The notes below the pieces were generated by a model. That model was not told the origin of the DNA, made no database searches, and saw only the letters and a list, made by a program, of their open reading frames with translations. DNA of 64,000 nt from FW021-bin31 sp964478125 (GTDB taxonomy: Bacteria; Bacteroidota; Bacteroidia; Chitinophagales; Chitinophagaceae). The first letter of the stretch is position 1, and each line of letters starts with the position of its first letter. A program made the position numbers and the translations under genes. The DNA is taken from contig CAYZGR010000001.1 in the NCBI GenBank assembly GCA_964478125.1, forward strand, positions 118,055 to 182,054. Reading direction: 5' to 3'. Of the stretch, positions 35,301-44,700 are shown in pieces.

Positions 35301-35805
35301 AACGCTACGTGGTTATTACAAAAATTTTGACGTAAGCATTTTCTTCCAGGGAGAACAAGGAAATAACGATATGAATATTCTTCGATATGATATAGAGTCG
35401 GGGACGGGGTGGTATAACGCACCGAAGGGATTCTTAAAAAAATCGTGGAATGGCCCGGGCAGTACTAATAAATATTATAAAATATCTCAAAATGCGGCTT
35501 TAAATACCAATGTTTCAAGTTATTATGTTGAGGATGGCTCGTATCTCCGATTAAAGAACTTGCAAATAGGATATAATTTTTCTCAAGCCTGGTTAAAAAA
35601 GATAGGTATTCCTCAGCTACGGGTTTACATTGCTTCGCAAAATTTATTGACCTTTACCAGATATTCAGGATTAGATCCCGAGATAGGGTCGACTGGAAAT
35701 GGTAGTGGCGCCCCTATAGTGGGTGATCCTAAATTACATGGGATAGATCAGGGCGTGTATCCTCAGGCCAGAATGTTCATGTTTGGAATAAATGCGAAGT
35801 TTTAA
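32320..35805 (+). CDS. SusC/RagA family TonB-dependent transporter with STN domain (locus 1)
   Basis: An outer-membrane importer of 1161 residues from the ATG at 32320; a TTG at 32284 is also in frame, and MKLF at 32389 is an alternative. A signal peptide ends near AKSYSQ. Next come the secretin/TonB short N-terminal (STN) domain (ITLKKAFREVGEQTGYSFFINH), a carboxypeptidase-like barrel extension (GVVTDSATGQPLAGVTVKVKG), the TonB plug (VVVGYGTQKKKDLTGSIS, then LYIVDGLP and IYGARASNGVVIITTKKG) and the 22-strand barrel. STN-SusC proteins signal through FecR to the ECF factor, both directly upstream. The first 380 bases are almost identical to the second susC; the rest diverges and looks more AT-rich. 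The substrate is unknown. Confidence 0.93.
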   Translation: MEIFYSWQNHEKNKLLYTKIWRIMKLFSFFFFVITLQISAKSYSQSVNLTASNITLKKAFREVGEQTGYSFFINHKLLKGAAPVSLSLKDATINEALRAILKDRPLTYSIVDRTVVLKAKAIPEKARSVRAFPDHRITGVVTDSATGQPLAGVTVKVKGGNTGTVTDIQGKFELSVAEDAVLEVSYLGYRSKAVPVDGKTSFEITMAVTATGLNQLVVVGYGTQKKKDLTGSISTISGNDIENLPVRSAQEAMQGKIPGVLITQSSGSPGSLGVVHIRGIGSINGSNSPLYIVDGLPQNSVGWLNPNDIASISVLKDASSAAIYGARASNGVVIITTKKGKKDQPISVSFDAYYGIQSPWKRPHMLNARAFIEYKMRADEAAGAPIPQEFSTSENIDKVMNFVKENTGSINGTDWWKEVTHYNAPSQSYNIGVTAGSEKLSLGSSLGYMKQAGIIKGTDYSRISWHNNIGIDISPKIQFNTNFSLVYEKRQTTGEQNPWTGTVFLAMAVDPITPVFRNNLKDVPSFYDKIMDGYEANNPFSQYAGVLYTNKYNPVAQIARFKQNSWEGLGAKGGASLDIKIIDPLTFKSNFSLDLERSISRGFTPSYYLNPNDFANLNTLSDNSTWSNYFVWDNTLTYDETWGSSHLTIMGGTSTELTKGLTYAASIQNLVSNEKDMRILNSGTQNPGASGYRYSNSLLSFFGRINYSYKDKYIFTGNVRRDGSSNFGKGHEWGTFPSLAAAWRFTNEPFIQNAGLPWLEDAKLRISYGEIGNQNVGSGAYLSTYGNTSRYLFGNINSAYLGGGRTSVGNALLQWETSKQLDIGLNATMFNGKMSFVIDYFNKKDGNMLLQIPLPTTLGYPNFPWVNAGSMVNKGWEFSVTHQNQIGSFKYYVTGNISTSQNKVTSLGGGGAIYTTAHLGEVLTSTEVGKPVGYYYGWIADGIFQSQEEVDKSPQKGLSSPGDIRFKDFNGDGVLNSEDRTMIGNPWPDFIYGLTLRGYYKNFDVSIFFQGEQGNNDMNILRYDIESGTGWYNAPKGFLKKSWNGPGSTNKYYKISQNAALNTNVSSYYVEDGSYLRLKNLQIGYNFSQAWLKKIGIPQLRVYIASQNLLTFTRYSGLDPEIGSTGNGSGAPIVGDPKLHGIDQGVYPQARMFMFGINAKF

Positions 35806-35822
35806 TTGTTAAATAACTTATT

Positions 35823-37427
35823 ATGAAAAATATATTATGCATAATAGTAATATCAATGGCCATGATGTTTCAGCTTACTTCTTGCTCAAAAGACTATTTG
35901 AAGCGTCCTCCATTGGGTGTTCAGAGTGACGAAAGCTTCTTTAATGCCCCTGGTGGAGGTTTTAAAGCAGTGATAAACTGTTATTTGGGGTTTTATAATT
36001 TTTGGGGATACCAGGCCGCTATAGCAGAATTAGGCAACATGGCAACAGACGATTGTGATAAGGGAGGGTCCGATGCGGGTGACCGTCCATTTATTGCAGA
36101 TTTGGGTTATGGAAGAGCATTATCTAGCAATGAAACTTTATCCAATTTTTGGTCGGCCTGTTATAGTGCAATTGGCAATTGTAATGTGGCGTTGGATCAT
36201 TTTCCGAATGCCGATCTTAAAGATGATGATGGAAATCCTTTAGATGAAAAGATCAAGAAAAGGTATATTGCGGAGATCCGTTTTTTAAGAGCATTTTTTT
36301 ATTTTGATCTCGTAAGAGTATTTGGTGGAGTGCCTTTGGTTACTAAGACGCTTTCTGTGGATGATCGAAATAAACTTAAAAGAACGAGTGCTGATTCGGT
36401 ATTTCATTTTATTGAAAAAGAATGGACTGCCGCTATTCCTGATCTCCCGGCTAAAAATGAATTACCTTCAAAGGAATTGGGTAGGGTTACTCAGGAAGCG
36501 GTATGGGCTATGTTGGCAAAGGCATATCTATTTTTTGCCGGAGAACATACTGAGTTTTATGCCAAAGCACGAGATGCTGCGAAAAAGGTTATTGACTCAA
36601 AAGCCTTCGCTTTAGATCCTAATTATCAGGATTTGTGGCTACCTGACGGGTATAAAAGTAAAGAGCCTGTCTTTATGGTTATTTTTGGCGATGATCCCGG
36701 ATCTTTTATTTATGGTACTAATATTCCTATTTACTGTTCTCCAAGATCTGCAGGAGGATGGGGCTTTGATTGCCCGACTCAGGGACTGGTCGATGAATTT
36801 GAAAAAGGGGATCCGAGAGAATTATTTACTATATTAGATAATGGCGATGTTTTCCCAAAAAGAGATGGAGGAAAAGAGGTGCTTGATTTCTCTGTGAGTC
36901 CTAATACGGGTCATTATAATAGAAAAGAATTTTTGATTGATGCACGCCGTGGTCAGGGCTGGGGCAATGATCAATGGACTTTGTATATAATGCGTTATTC
37001 AGATGTACTTTTAATGTATGCAGAAGCAGAACTAAAAAGCGGGGGAAGCAAACAGGTAGTAACCAATTATATTAACATGGTTAGAGATCGTGCGAGTCAT
37101 TCATCTAGAAAAGATATTGAAGCGATAAAACGAAATACCGTTATTCCGAATGTTCCTTTATCTCCGGTTATTCCAAATGATGATTTGATGGCCGCTATTC
37201 GTCATGAACGACGCGTTGAGTTTGGCGGTGAATATCAGCGTTTGTTTGACCTAATTCGCTGGGGAATTTATGTTAAAACAATGCACGATTATTCAAAAGA
37301 ATCATACTCAAATGGGAAAGGAGCTGCATTTGTGAAGCATATGAGTGAGGGGAGGTACGTTTTCCCTGTTCCACAAGTGGAAATTGATCGTTCCGGAGGG
37401 TCAATTATTCAAAATCCGGGATACTAA
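35823..37427 (+). CDS. SusD/RagB family surface lipoprotein (locus 1)
   Basis: A 534-residue lipoprotein that caps the SusC barrel and binds the glycan at the cell surface. The lipobox is QLTSC near residue 22. SusD features are the N-terminal DYLKRPPLG, AEIRFLRAFFYFDLVRVFGGVPLV near residue 150, YSDVLLMYAEAELKSGG in the SusD repeat region, and the C-terminal RHERRVEFGGEYQRLFDLIRWG with the final PVPQVEIDRS. It starts 17 bases after the SusC stop, so the pair is co-transcribed. Confidence 0.93.
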   Translation: MKNILCIIVISMAMMFQLTSCSKDYLKRPPLGVQSDESFFNAPGGGFKAVINCYLGFYNFWGYQAAIAELGNMATDDCDKGGSDAGDRPFIADLGYGRALSSNETLSNFWSACYSAIGNCNVALDHFPNADLKDDDGNPLDEKIKKRYIAEIRFLRAFFYFDLVRVFGGVPLVTKTLSVDDRNKLKRTSADSVFHFIEKEWTAAIPDLPAKNELPSKELGRVTQEAVWAMLAKAYLFFAGEHTEFYAKARDAAKKVIDSKAFALDPNYQDLWLPDGYKSKEPVFMVIFGDDPGSFIYGTNIPIYCSPRSAGGWGFDCPTQGLVDEFEKGDPRELFTILDNGDVFPKRDGGKEVLDFSVSPNTGHYNRKEFLIDARRGQGWGNDQWTLYIMRYSDVLLMYAEAELKSGGSKQVVTNYINMVRDRASHSSRKDIEAIKRNTVIPNVPLSPVIPNDDLMAAIRHERRVEFGGEYQRLFDLIRWGIYVKTMHDYSKESYSNGKGAAFVKHMSEGRYVFPVPQVEIDRSGGSIIQNPGY

Positions 37428-37470
37428 AAAAGAATGTTAAAAATAGTTTTGGAACGAAGTCTAAATCATT

Positions 37471-39183
37471 ATGCACATCCAGGGAAAAGGTAAAAAAGAC
37501 CACACTTATGATGCTATCATAATTGGGGCAGGTATGACTGGCAGTTGGGCGGCAAAAGAACTGTGTGAAGCGGGTCTTAAAACACTAGTTTTAGAAAGAG
37601 GCCGTATGGTAAAACATATTGAGGATTATCCAACAGCTACCCTTGCGCCTTGGGAATTGAAGCACCGTGGCAGGCTGACAGAGGAGACCCGTCAAAAAAA
37701 TCCCATTGTCAGCCGCTGTTATGCTTTTGATGAAGCTACGAAGCAGTTTTTTGTCAAAGACAATGAACAACCTTATATACAGGAGAAGCCTTTTGACTGG
37801 ATACGTGGCTATCAGGTAGGAGGGAAATCCCTTATCTGGGGCCGGTCGACTCAACGTTGGAGTGATTATGAATTTGAAGCGCCAAAAAGAGACGGTTTTG
37901 CCGTAGATTGGCCGATCCGCTATCAGGATATTAAACCTTGGTATTCTCATGTAGAAAACTTTATTGGAATAAGTGGAAATTATGATCATGTCCCTAACTT
38001 ACCGGATTGTGATTTCCTCCCTCCTTTTGACCTGAATTGCGTGGAAAAACATATTCAGAAAAAAGTAAGTGAAAACTATACGGATCGTCAGGTTATTAAT
38101 GGCCGTTGTGCACATATTACGGAACCGAAGGAAATATACAAAAAACAGGGAAGGGTGAAATGCATGTCAAGGAATCTATGTACCAGAGGTTGTCCTTATG
38201 GAGGATATTTTAGTGCCAATGCCTCTACTATTCCATGGGCAGAAAAAACCGGAAATATGACCATTCGGCCCTATTCTGTCGTTGAAAGTATTATTTATGA
38301 TGAGAAGAAGCGAAGGGCTTCCGGAGTCAGGGTGATAGATGCGAAGGATAAAACCGTTACAGAATACTATTCTAAAATAATATTTGTTAATACCTCCACG
38401 TTGGATTCTAATATCCTTTTACTCAACTCTATCTCTGACCGGTTCCCTGATGGCCTGGGCAACGATAGCGGTGTTTTGGGACATTATATAGCTTTTCATA
38501 ATTACCGGGGAAATGTCTCTGCTTCTATAGACGGATTTGAAGATAAGTATTATTATGGACGGAGGCCAACAATGGCTTTTATGCCGTCTTTTAGAAATGT
38601 TTTCAAACAAGAAACAGATTTTCTGAGGGGATATCTGGTTTTCTTTGGTGCAGGACGTGCCGGATGGCAACGGGGAATGTATACGGAAGGGATAGGAGAA
38701 GACCTCATCAACAGTCTTACTGATCCGGGCGGCTGGGGAATATATATGGGCATGCAGGGAGAAACAATTCCTAAATATGAAAATCATGTCAGATTAAGTA
38801 AAGATAAAAAAGATCAATGGGGAATACCCCAAATGATTATATCAGTGGATTATGATGATAACGATGTGAAGATGATGAAGGACTTTTTAGAACAAGGTTC
38901 TGAGATGTTAGAGAAAGCAGGTTGTAAAAATATAAATACCCGGGATACTCATCAGGCGCCAGGGCTGGACATTCATGAGGTTGGAGGTATCCGTATGGGC
39001 AAAGATCCCAAGACTTCTATGTTGAATGAATGGAATCAGCTACACAGTTGTAAGAATGTTTTTGTCACCGATGGAGGATGTATGGTTTCTACCGGGAATC
39101 AGAATCCTTCCCTGACATTTATGGCTTTGACGGCAAGAGCGGCAAATCATGCTGTTGAGGAACTAAAAAAAGGGAATCTATAA
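37471..39183 (+). CDS. GMC-family FAD oxidoreductase with Fe-S cysteine motif
   Basis: A 570-residue flavoprotein. The N-terminal FAD site is IIIGAGMTGSWAAKEL, followed by ERGR. GYQVGGKSLIWG is the second GMC block. The C-terminal HEVGGIRMG and STGNQNPSLTFMALTARAANHA supply the catalytic His and Asn. CMSRNLCTRGC (Cys at about 231, 237 and 241) matches the CX5CX3C spacing I know for the 3Fe-4S ligands in FAD-glucose dehydrogenase and related alpha subunits. With the small-subunit gene downstream it fits a glycoside 3-dehydrogenase or sugar dehydrogenase complex. No signal peptide is visible; such subunits can be exported with their Tat partner. No cytochrome partner gene is adjacent. Confidence 0.9.
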   Translation: MHIQGKGKKDHTYDAIIIGAGMTGSWAAKELCEAGLKTLVLERGRMVKHIEDYPTATLAPWELKHRGRLTEETRQKNPIVSRCYAFDEATKQFFVKDNEQPYIQEKPFDWIRGYQVGGKSLIWGRSTQRWSDYEFEAPKRDGFAVDWPIRYQDIKPWYSHVENFIGISGNYDHVPNLPDCDFLPPFDLNCVEKHIQKKVSENYTDRQVINGRCAHITEPKEIYKKQGRVKCMSRNLCTRGCPYGGYFSANASTIPWAEKTGNMTIRPYSVVESIIYDEKKRRASGVRVIDAKDKTVTEYYSKIIFVNTSTLDSNILLLNSISDRFPDGLGNDSGVLGHYIAFHNYRGNVSASIDGFEDKYYYGRRPTMAFMPSFRNVFKQETDFLRGYLVFFGAGRAGWQRGMYTEGIGEDLINSLTDPGGWGIYMGMQGETIPKYENHVRLSKDKKDQWGIPQMIISVDYDDNDVKMMKDFLEQGSEMLEKAGCKNINTRDTHQAPGLDIHEVGGIRMGKDPKTSMLNEWNQLHSCKNVFVTDGGCMVSTGNQNPSLTFMALTARAANHAVEELKKGNL

Positions 39184-39202
39184 AAAGGAAAAGTTAAGAG
39201 GT

Positions 39203-39778
39203 ATGGACCGTAGAGAAGCGATTCAAACATTTACTATAATGACCGGCGGGTTATTGGGGGCTAATATTATCAGTGTCTTTTTGGAAAGTTGCAATGGACA
39301 ATCTCCATCCGGGAAGCAGAAAAGTTTTACGGATGATGAGCAGGCAATTATCTCCGGAATGGCGGATATTATTATTCCGCGAACAAAAGTGCCTGGCGCA
39401 GTGGATGCGAAAGTGCCTGCTTTTATATCTATGATGATGCGGGAATGCTATGCTGAAAAGGATTTAAAGGACTTTCATTCGGGGTTGAAGGAGTTTGATA
39501 AATGGTGTGAAAATAAATACCAATCCCGTTTTAAGGACCTTTCTCCCAAACTACGAAAGGAAGCTGTAAAGACATTAGATAGCCGGGTAATGGGAAAGGA
39601 GCAACCTAAACCCGGTCAACAAGTTAGCTCATTTTATCGAAATCTGAAAGGATTGACTATTCTGGGATATTACAGCTCCAAGCCCGGAGCAACGGAAGCT
39701 TTACGTTACGTACAAGTCCCCGGTCATTATGATGGATGCATCCCCTATCATAAAGGAGATAAAGAATGGGCTACCTGA
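39203..39778 (+). CDS. gluconate 2-dehydrogenase subunit 3 family protein
   Basis: A 191-residue small subunit partner of GMC dehydrogenases. The N-terminus MDRREAIQTFTIMTGGLLGA is a Tat-like leader, followed by a possible lipid-attachment Cys in FLESC. Family features are ISGMADIIIPRTKVPGAVDAKVPAFI and the C-terminal LTILGYYSSKPGATEALRYV, then VPGHYDGCIPY. In known complexes this subunit carries the large subunit through the Tat pathway. It lies 19 bases behind the GMC gene, as expected for a coupled pair. Confidence 0.9.
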   Translation: MDRREAIQTFTIMTGGLLGANIISVFLESCNGQSPSGKQKSFTDDEQAIISGMADIIIPRTKVPGAVDAKVPAFISMMMRECYAEKDLKDFHSGLKEFDKWCENKYQSRFKDLSPKLRKEAVKTLDSRVMGKEQPKPGQQVSSFYRNLKGLTILGYYSSKPGATEALRYVQVPGHYDGCIPYHKGDKEWAT

Positions 39779-39826
39779 TTTCTTTAATGAAGGGCTATAA
39801 TAGATAATATATTAATTAGAATAGCT

Positions 39827-40741
39827 ATGAATACTTCAAGACGAAACTTTTTACGAATAAGTGCTTTTACACTTGCAGGCACTGCGATAACTTCCGAGTT
39901 ATTAGCCGTAGATAAGAGGAGAAAGGATGTGCTGGGTATCCAATTATACACCGTTCGCGACGATATGGTAAAAGATTCTGCCGGGACGTTAAAAGCGCTG
40001 GCTGAGATGGGGTATAAAAATGTCGAACATGCCAATTATATCAATAGAAAATTCTATGGCTTTAGTGCAAAGGATTTTAAAAAAATTCTGGATGATACGG
40101 GATTAACCATGGTGAGCGGACATGTGCAGTTTGGCCTAGAGGATTGGAATATCGCTGAAAAGCAGTTTACAGATCATTGGAAATATACTATCGAAGATGC
40201 GGTGACAGCAGGGCAGCATTTTTTGGTCACCCCCTGGATGAACGAGGATGTGCGGACAGACCACAATAAGCTGATGCGGTTGCTGGATTTGTTTAATAAA
40301 AGCGGAGAGTTATGCAAACGATCGGGAATAAGATTTGGTTATCATAATCATGACTTTGAATTTAACACCAAGGTTAATAATAAAACACTTTACGACATTA
40401 TTTTGGCCGGAATGGATAAGGATTTAGTCGTTCAGGAGCTGGATATAGGAAATATGTATAATGGAGGAGGTAGCCCGCTGGAGGTGCTAAAGAATCACCC
40501 TGGCAGATTTGAAATGATGCATGTTAAAGACGAAATAAAAAGCAAAAAAGGAGAAATGGGAGATGACTATGAAAGTACAATACTGGGCAAGGGCATTCTG
40601 CCGGTACATAAAATAGTAGATTATGCCGGGAAATACGGCGGGACCTCCTACTTTATAATAGAGCAGGAGTCTTATCAGGGTATAAGCCCTTTGCAATGCT
40701 CAAAAGAAGATTATAGGATTATGAAAAACTGGGGATTTTAA
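39827..40741 (+). CDS. TIM-barrel sugar isomerase/epimerase (AP2Ec type), exported
   Basis: A 304-residue TIM barrel of the xylose-isomerase-like/AP endonuclease 2 family. It has a twin-arginine leader (SRRNFLRISAFTLAG). Metal-site elements are YHNHDFEF, the Glu and Asp in QELDIGN, MHVKDE and IIEQE. It starts with the family strand LGIQLYTVRDDM. Relatives act on keto sugars, including inosose isomerases and C-glycoside deglycosidase subunits, so action on the product of the GMC dehydrogenase is plausible. Export by Tat would place it in the periplasm next to that complex. Confidence 0.88.
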   Translation: MNTSRRNFLRISAFTLAGTAITSELLAVDKRRKDVLGIQLYTVRDDMVKDSAGTLKALAEMGYKNVEHANYINRKFYGFSAKDFKKILDDTGLTMVSGHVQFGLEDWNIAEKQFTDHWKYTIEDAVTAGQHFLVTPWMNEDVRTDHNKLMRLLDLFNKSGELCKRSGIRFGYHNHDFEFNTKVNNKTLYDIILAGMDKDLVVQELDIGNMYNGGGSPLEVLKNHPGRFEMMHVKDEIKSKKGEMGDDYESTILGKGILPVHKIVDYAGKYGGTSYFIIEQESYQGISPLQCSKEDYRIMKNWGF

Positions 40742-41302
40742 GAGTGCCCTTTATTTAAGAATAACGGATCTGGATCTATCTAATGAGCTAAGGTTTCCTT
40801 AAAGATATATTCAAAAAACCGTTCAACCTATATAGATAACATAGAATGCAAGGGTTCTCCATTGCCCATTAGAGTTTCCTCAAAAAATTATGATGCAACG
40901 GCAAAATTCATTACTTGATAAATATTTTGATACGATAGTTATTGAAATGCAGGATGGATAAGGCTTTGAGATCGACTCCGGTACTTTTTTCATTTTTTGA
41001 TTCCAACCTGCCGATTTGCGGTACAATATTGAGAATTTTAAAATATATAGAACTTCAAACCCACATCTCCATCAAAAGATTTATCCATGAACGCAAAAAA
41101 TGACCGATGTGCATGCGAACGGATGGGTAATCCGGTGGAGGATCGGAATAAAGGCAGATCTAAGGCTGGATACTATTTATTTCATACAAAAGTTGGGGTA
41201 AGTCGGAGTATTGAAAGGACTGAAAAGCTCTTTAAATTCTTTTTATGCATTTGTAATGCATAGTGTAGCATTTGCCTCTCTATATAAGAAAGGTATGTAT
41301 TG
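40742..41302. other. intergenic region carrying part of the duplicated fecR upstream block
   Basis: No gene is seen. From about 41180, the DNA resembles the region upstream of the intact fecR. Shared segments are AAAAGTTGGGGTAAGT against AAAAGCTGGTAAAAGT, the TTGTAATGCATA block, and the CCTCTATAT-like end. No sigma factor remnant is visible in 40742-41180. Confidence 0.5.
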
Positions 41303-41625
41303 ATGCGGTCATTAACCAGGAAATAGATTGAACTTTTAGCCGAGAAAAAGTTATGCGGTATTTTAACGCATGAGGAAAAGATTCCGCTTGATAAATGGTT
41401 GTACCGGACGTCAATGCAACAAAAGATAGTAATTCTAACGATTCCGAAGAAGCGGCACGGATAGAAAGGCGGTTAGAATGGATCAGGCAGGATGCAGGAA
41501 TGATCAGCGGTTTATCTCGGATAAATAATCGATTGAAGCAGCAAAGGTATCGTTGGAAATTTGTCGGAAAGGTATCTCGGGGGAAACCTGGGGGGAGACC
41601 AAAAGGTATTAAATTATTCATCTAA
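41303..41625 (+). pseudogene. degraded fecR anti-sigma gene in front of the second susC
   Basis: The ATG at 41303 aligns with the intact fecR start, but codon 8 is TAG (41324-41326). The same frame then reads IELLAEKKLCGILTHEEKIPLDKWL, against IELLAEKKLNGTISAEENVILERWL in the intact copy. After a frameshift near 41400-41450 it continues IERRLEWIRQDAGM, against IRKRLLDRIRQDAGM. Soon after, the sequence joins the post-fecR leader, so roughly 0.9 kb covering the membrane helix, the FecR domain and DUF4974 is missing. Locus 2 therefore has no working anti-sigma gene of its own. Confidence 0.85.
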
Positions 41626-41639
41626 AGATCAATAATTAT

Positions 41640-41752
41640 GAGAACATAAGATGCAAGCAAGCGGATAGACGGAATAAAAAAAGCCGCCAAGAAGGCAATC
41701 AAGGCGGCCATTTCGGGTTTATCCATGAGAACCAAAATTCGGCTAAAAAACA
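41640..41752 (+). promoter_or_regulatory. leader hairpin in front of the second susC (copy B)
   Basis: GCCGCC (41683-41688) pairs with GGCGGC (41703-41708) across a 14-base loop. The sequence is nearly identical to copy A at 32201-32283, including the TTTATCCATGAGAA stretch and the GGCTAAAAAA just before the coding frame. Loop bases differ between the copies while both stem arms are conserved. Confidence 0.55.
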
Positions 41753-41788
41753 TTGATTTCATTTTCTAAACCTAAATATTACAAAAAT

Positions 41789-44700
41789 ATGGAAATATTT
41801 TATTCCTGGCAGAACCATGAAAAAAATAAGCTTTTATATACCAAAATCTGGAAGATCATGAAGCTTTTTTCTTTTTTCTTTTTTGTTATCACGCTGCAGA
41901 TAAGCGCAAAGAGCTATTCTCAGAGTGTGAATCTTACGGCTTCTGACATCACTTTGAAGAAGGCTTTTCGGGAGGTTGGAGAACAAACGGGTTATTCTTT
42001 TTTTATCAACCATAAGTTGTTGAAAGGAGCGACTCCGGTGAGTCTGTCGCTTAAGGATGCCACGATCAATGAGGCATTACGGGCGATTCTTAAAGATCAA
42101 CATCTTACTTATGCTATTATTGACCGGACCGTTATTCTCAAGACCGGGGACGCGCCTGAAGGGCCGGTTCCGGGATCATTACTTCCAACCCATCAGATAA
42201 AGGGCACGGTGACGGATTCTGTCACGGGACAACCGCTGGCGGGTGTAACCGTAAAAGTGAGAGGAACCAGCCATGGGACTATAACGGATGCTCAGGGCAA
42301 GTTTGATTTGGAGGCGGCAGACAACGCGGTGCTGGAAGTGAGCTATTTGGGATATAAGCCTAAGGTGGTTGCAACAGAAGGAAAAACTACGCTTCATATC
42401 TTGCTGTCATCTACTGCCACAGGCTTGAATCAACTGGTGGTAGTGGGATATGGCACGCAGAAGAAAAGTGATCTGACGGGATCTGTTGCCCAGGTAAGTA
42501 ATGAAGAGCTGGAAGCTGTTCCCGTATATAACATTGGGGAAGCATTACAGGGAAGGGCCAGCGGGGTCCGGGTTACGCATAATTCCGGGGCGCCCGGTTC
42601 GCGTATACAGATCAGAGTAAGAGGAGGAAACTCTATGATCGGGAGCAATGATCCGCTATATGTTGTGGATGGATTCCCTATAACAGGGGGTATCAATTTC
42701 CTGAACCCGGCGGATATAGAATCTATAGATATCCTGAAAGATGCCTCTGCGACTGCTATATATGGGGCAAGAGGAGCCAATGGGGTGGTCATGATCACTA
42801 CCAAACGGGGAAGCAAGGGGCAACAGAATACGATTTCCGTAAACAGTTATTACGGCGTACAGCAAACAGCCAAGCGATTTGATTTATTAGATGCCAAACA
42901 ATATGCCGTTGTGGCTAATGAATGGTTGAAGAATAATGGTCAAGCTCCTTATTTTGATGTAAATGAAGTAAAGAACCCGGGTACAGACTGGCAGGATGTA
43001 ATCTTTCGCAGTGCACCGGTTCAAAACCATACGCTGACCTTTTCAGGAAGTTCTCCCAAAACCAATTATTCCCTCTCAGGGAATTATTATAATCAGGAAG
43101 GGATCATTATTAATTCCGGAGTTCAGAAGGGTTCTTTCAGGATTAATTTGGATCATGAAATAAAGAGTTGGTTAAAATTGGCTGTTAATCTGAATATCTC
43201 CAGGAGAGAACAAAATTCGGTTCCCGTGGACAATGGCCGCAGAGGAAATAATATGTTTTCGGGAGCATTGTCGGCCCCGCCGGGGGTCTCTGTGTATGAC
43301 GAAAATGGACTGCCGGTACGAATTGGCGAGGCATATCCTTTTACCGATCCGGGTGATATGAGAAATCCCATGCTTTGGGGGAAGCCGTATAAGAACAAGA
43401 CTTTAGCCAATACGATTTTGTTAAATAACGCGCTGACTATTGATATTACCAAAGAATTGTCCTTTAATACACGGGTAGGACTTGAATATGAAAATTCTAT
43501 TCATGACGGTTTTAGCCCTATTATTTATCCAAATGACAGGGGAGGGGCATCTACGGGAAATACCTATTGGAATTCTTTTCTAAATGAAAACATACTTACT
43601 TATGATAAGAACTTCAACGAGGCTCACCATCTAACCGTTACGGGAGGGCTCACTTATCAGAGTTACATGGTCAGGAGTTCCGGGATTTCTGTTTCAGGAT
43701 TTTCAAACAATATTACAGAGAATTACAATCTCGGATCTGCAGAAACGGTTAGTCCGCCTACCTCCGGTATTTCTAAATGGACCCTGATTTCAGGTCTGGG
43801 AAGAGTGAATTATTCTCTTAATGACAAATACTTGGTTACCGCCAGTATTCGGGCGGATGGTTCATCAAGGTTTGGAGAAGATAACAAATGGGGTATCTTC
43901 CCTTCAGGCGCCTTGGCATGGCGGGTATCGGAGGAGCCTTTTATCAAAGAGAACGTTCCGGCTATCAATAATCTGAAAATACGGGCAAGTTATGGGGTAA
44001 CGGGGAATACGGCTTTATCTCCCTATCAGTCCCTGGATCGGATGTCTCCTGTAAAATATATATACGGGGGTAATACCGAAAGTGTAGGATATGCGCCTTC
44101 CGGTATTTCAAACAGCCAGTTAAAGTGGGAATCCAGCGATGAACTTGATCTTGGATTTGACCTGAGTATTTTTAACGGGAGATTGGGCTTTACTTTTGAT
44201 TATTATAAGAAAAATACACATGATCTTTTAGCTTCTGTTCCGCTACCGCCATCCGTGGGGTTTGGATATATCCTTCAAAACTTTGGGGAGATTCAGAATC
44301 AGGGACTGGAGTTCAGCGTTACCTCCAATATTCTTACGAAAGGGTTTAAATGGGATGTTGCCGCACAGTTATCAACCAATAACAATAAAGTGACCAAGAT
44401 TGCCGGAGGTAGCGATATTGTTACTGTAGGCCAGACTTCCGGATTACCCGGATATAATATTGCCCGGGTAGGTCAGCCTTTAGGCGCTTTTTATGGTTAC
44501 AAGGAAGACGGACTGGATGAAAATGGTTATATTAAATTCATAGATGTGAATAAAGATGGTTCAATTACCCCTTTGGACCGGGTAATTTTGGGGAACCCAT
44601 ATCCTGATTTTGAATTTGGATTCAGCTCAGACTTTTCTTATAAGAATTTTAGTTTAAATGTTTTTCTTCAGGGCACCTATGGTAATGACATCTTCTTTGC

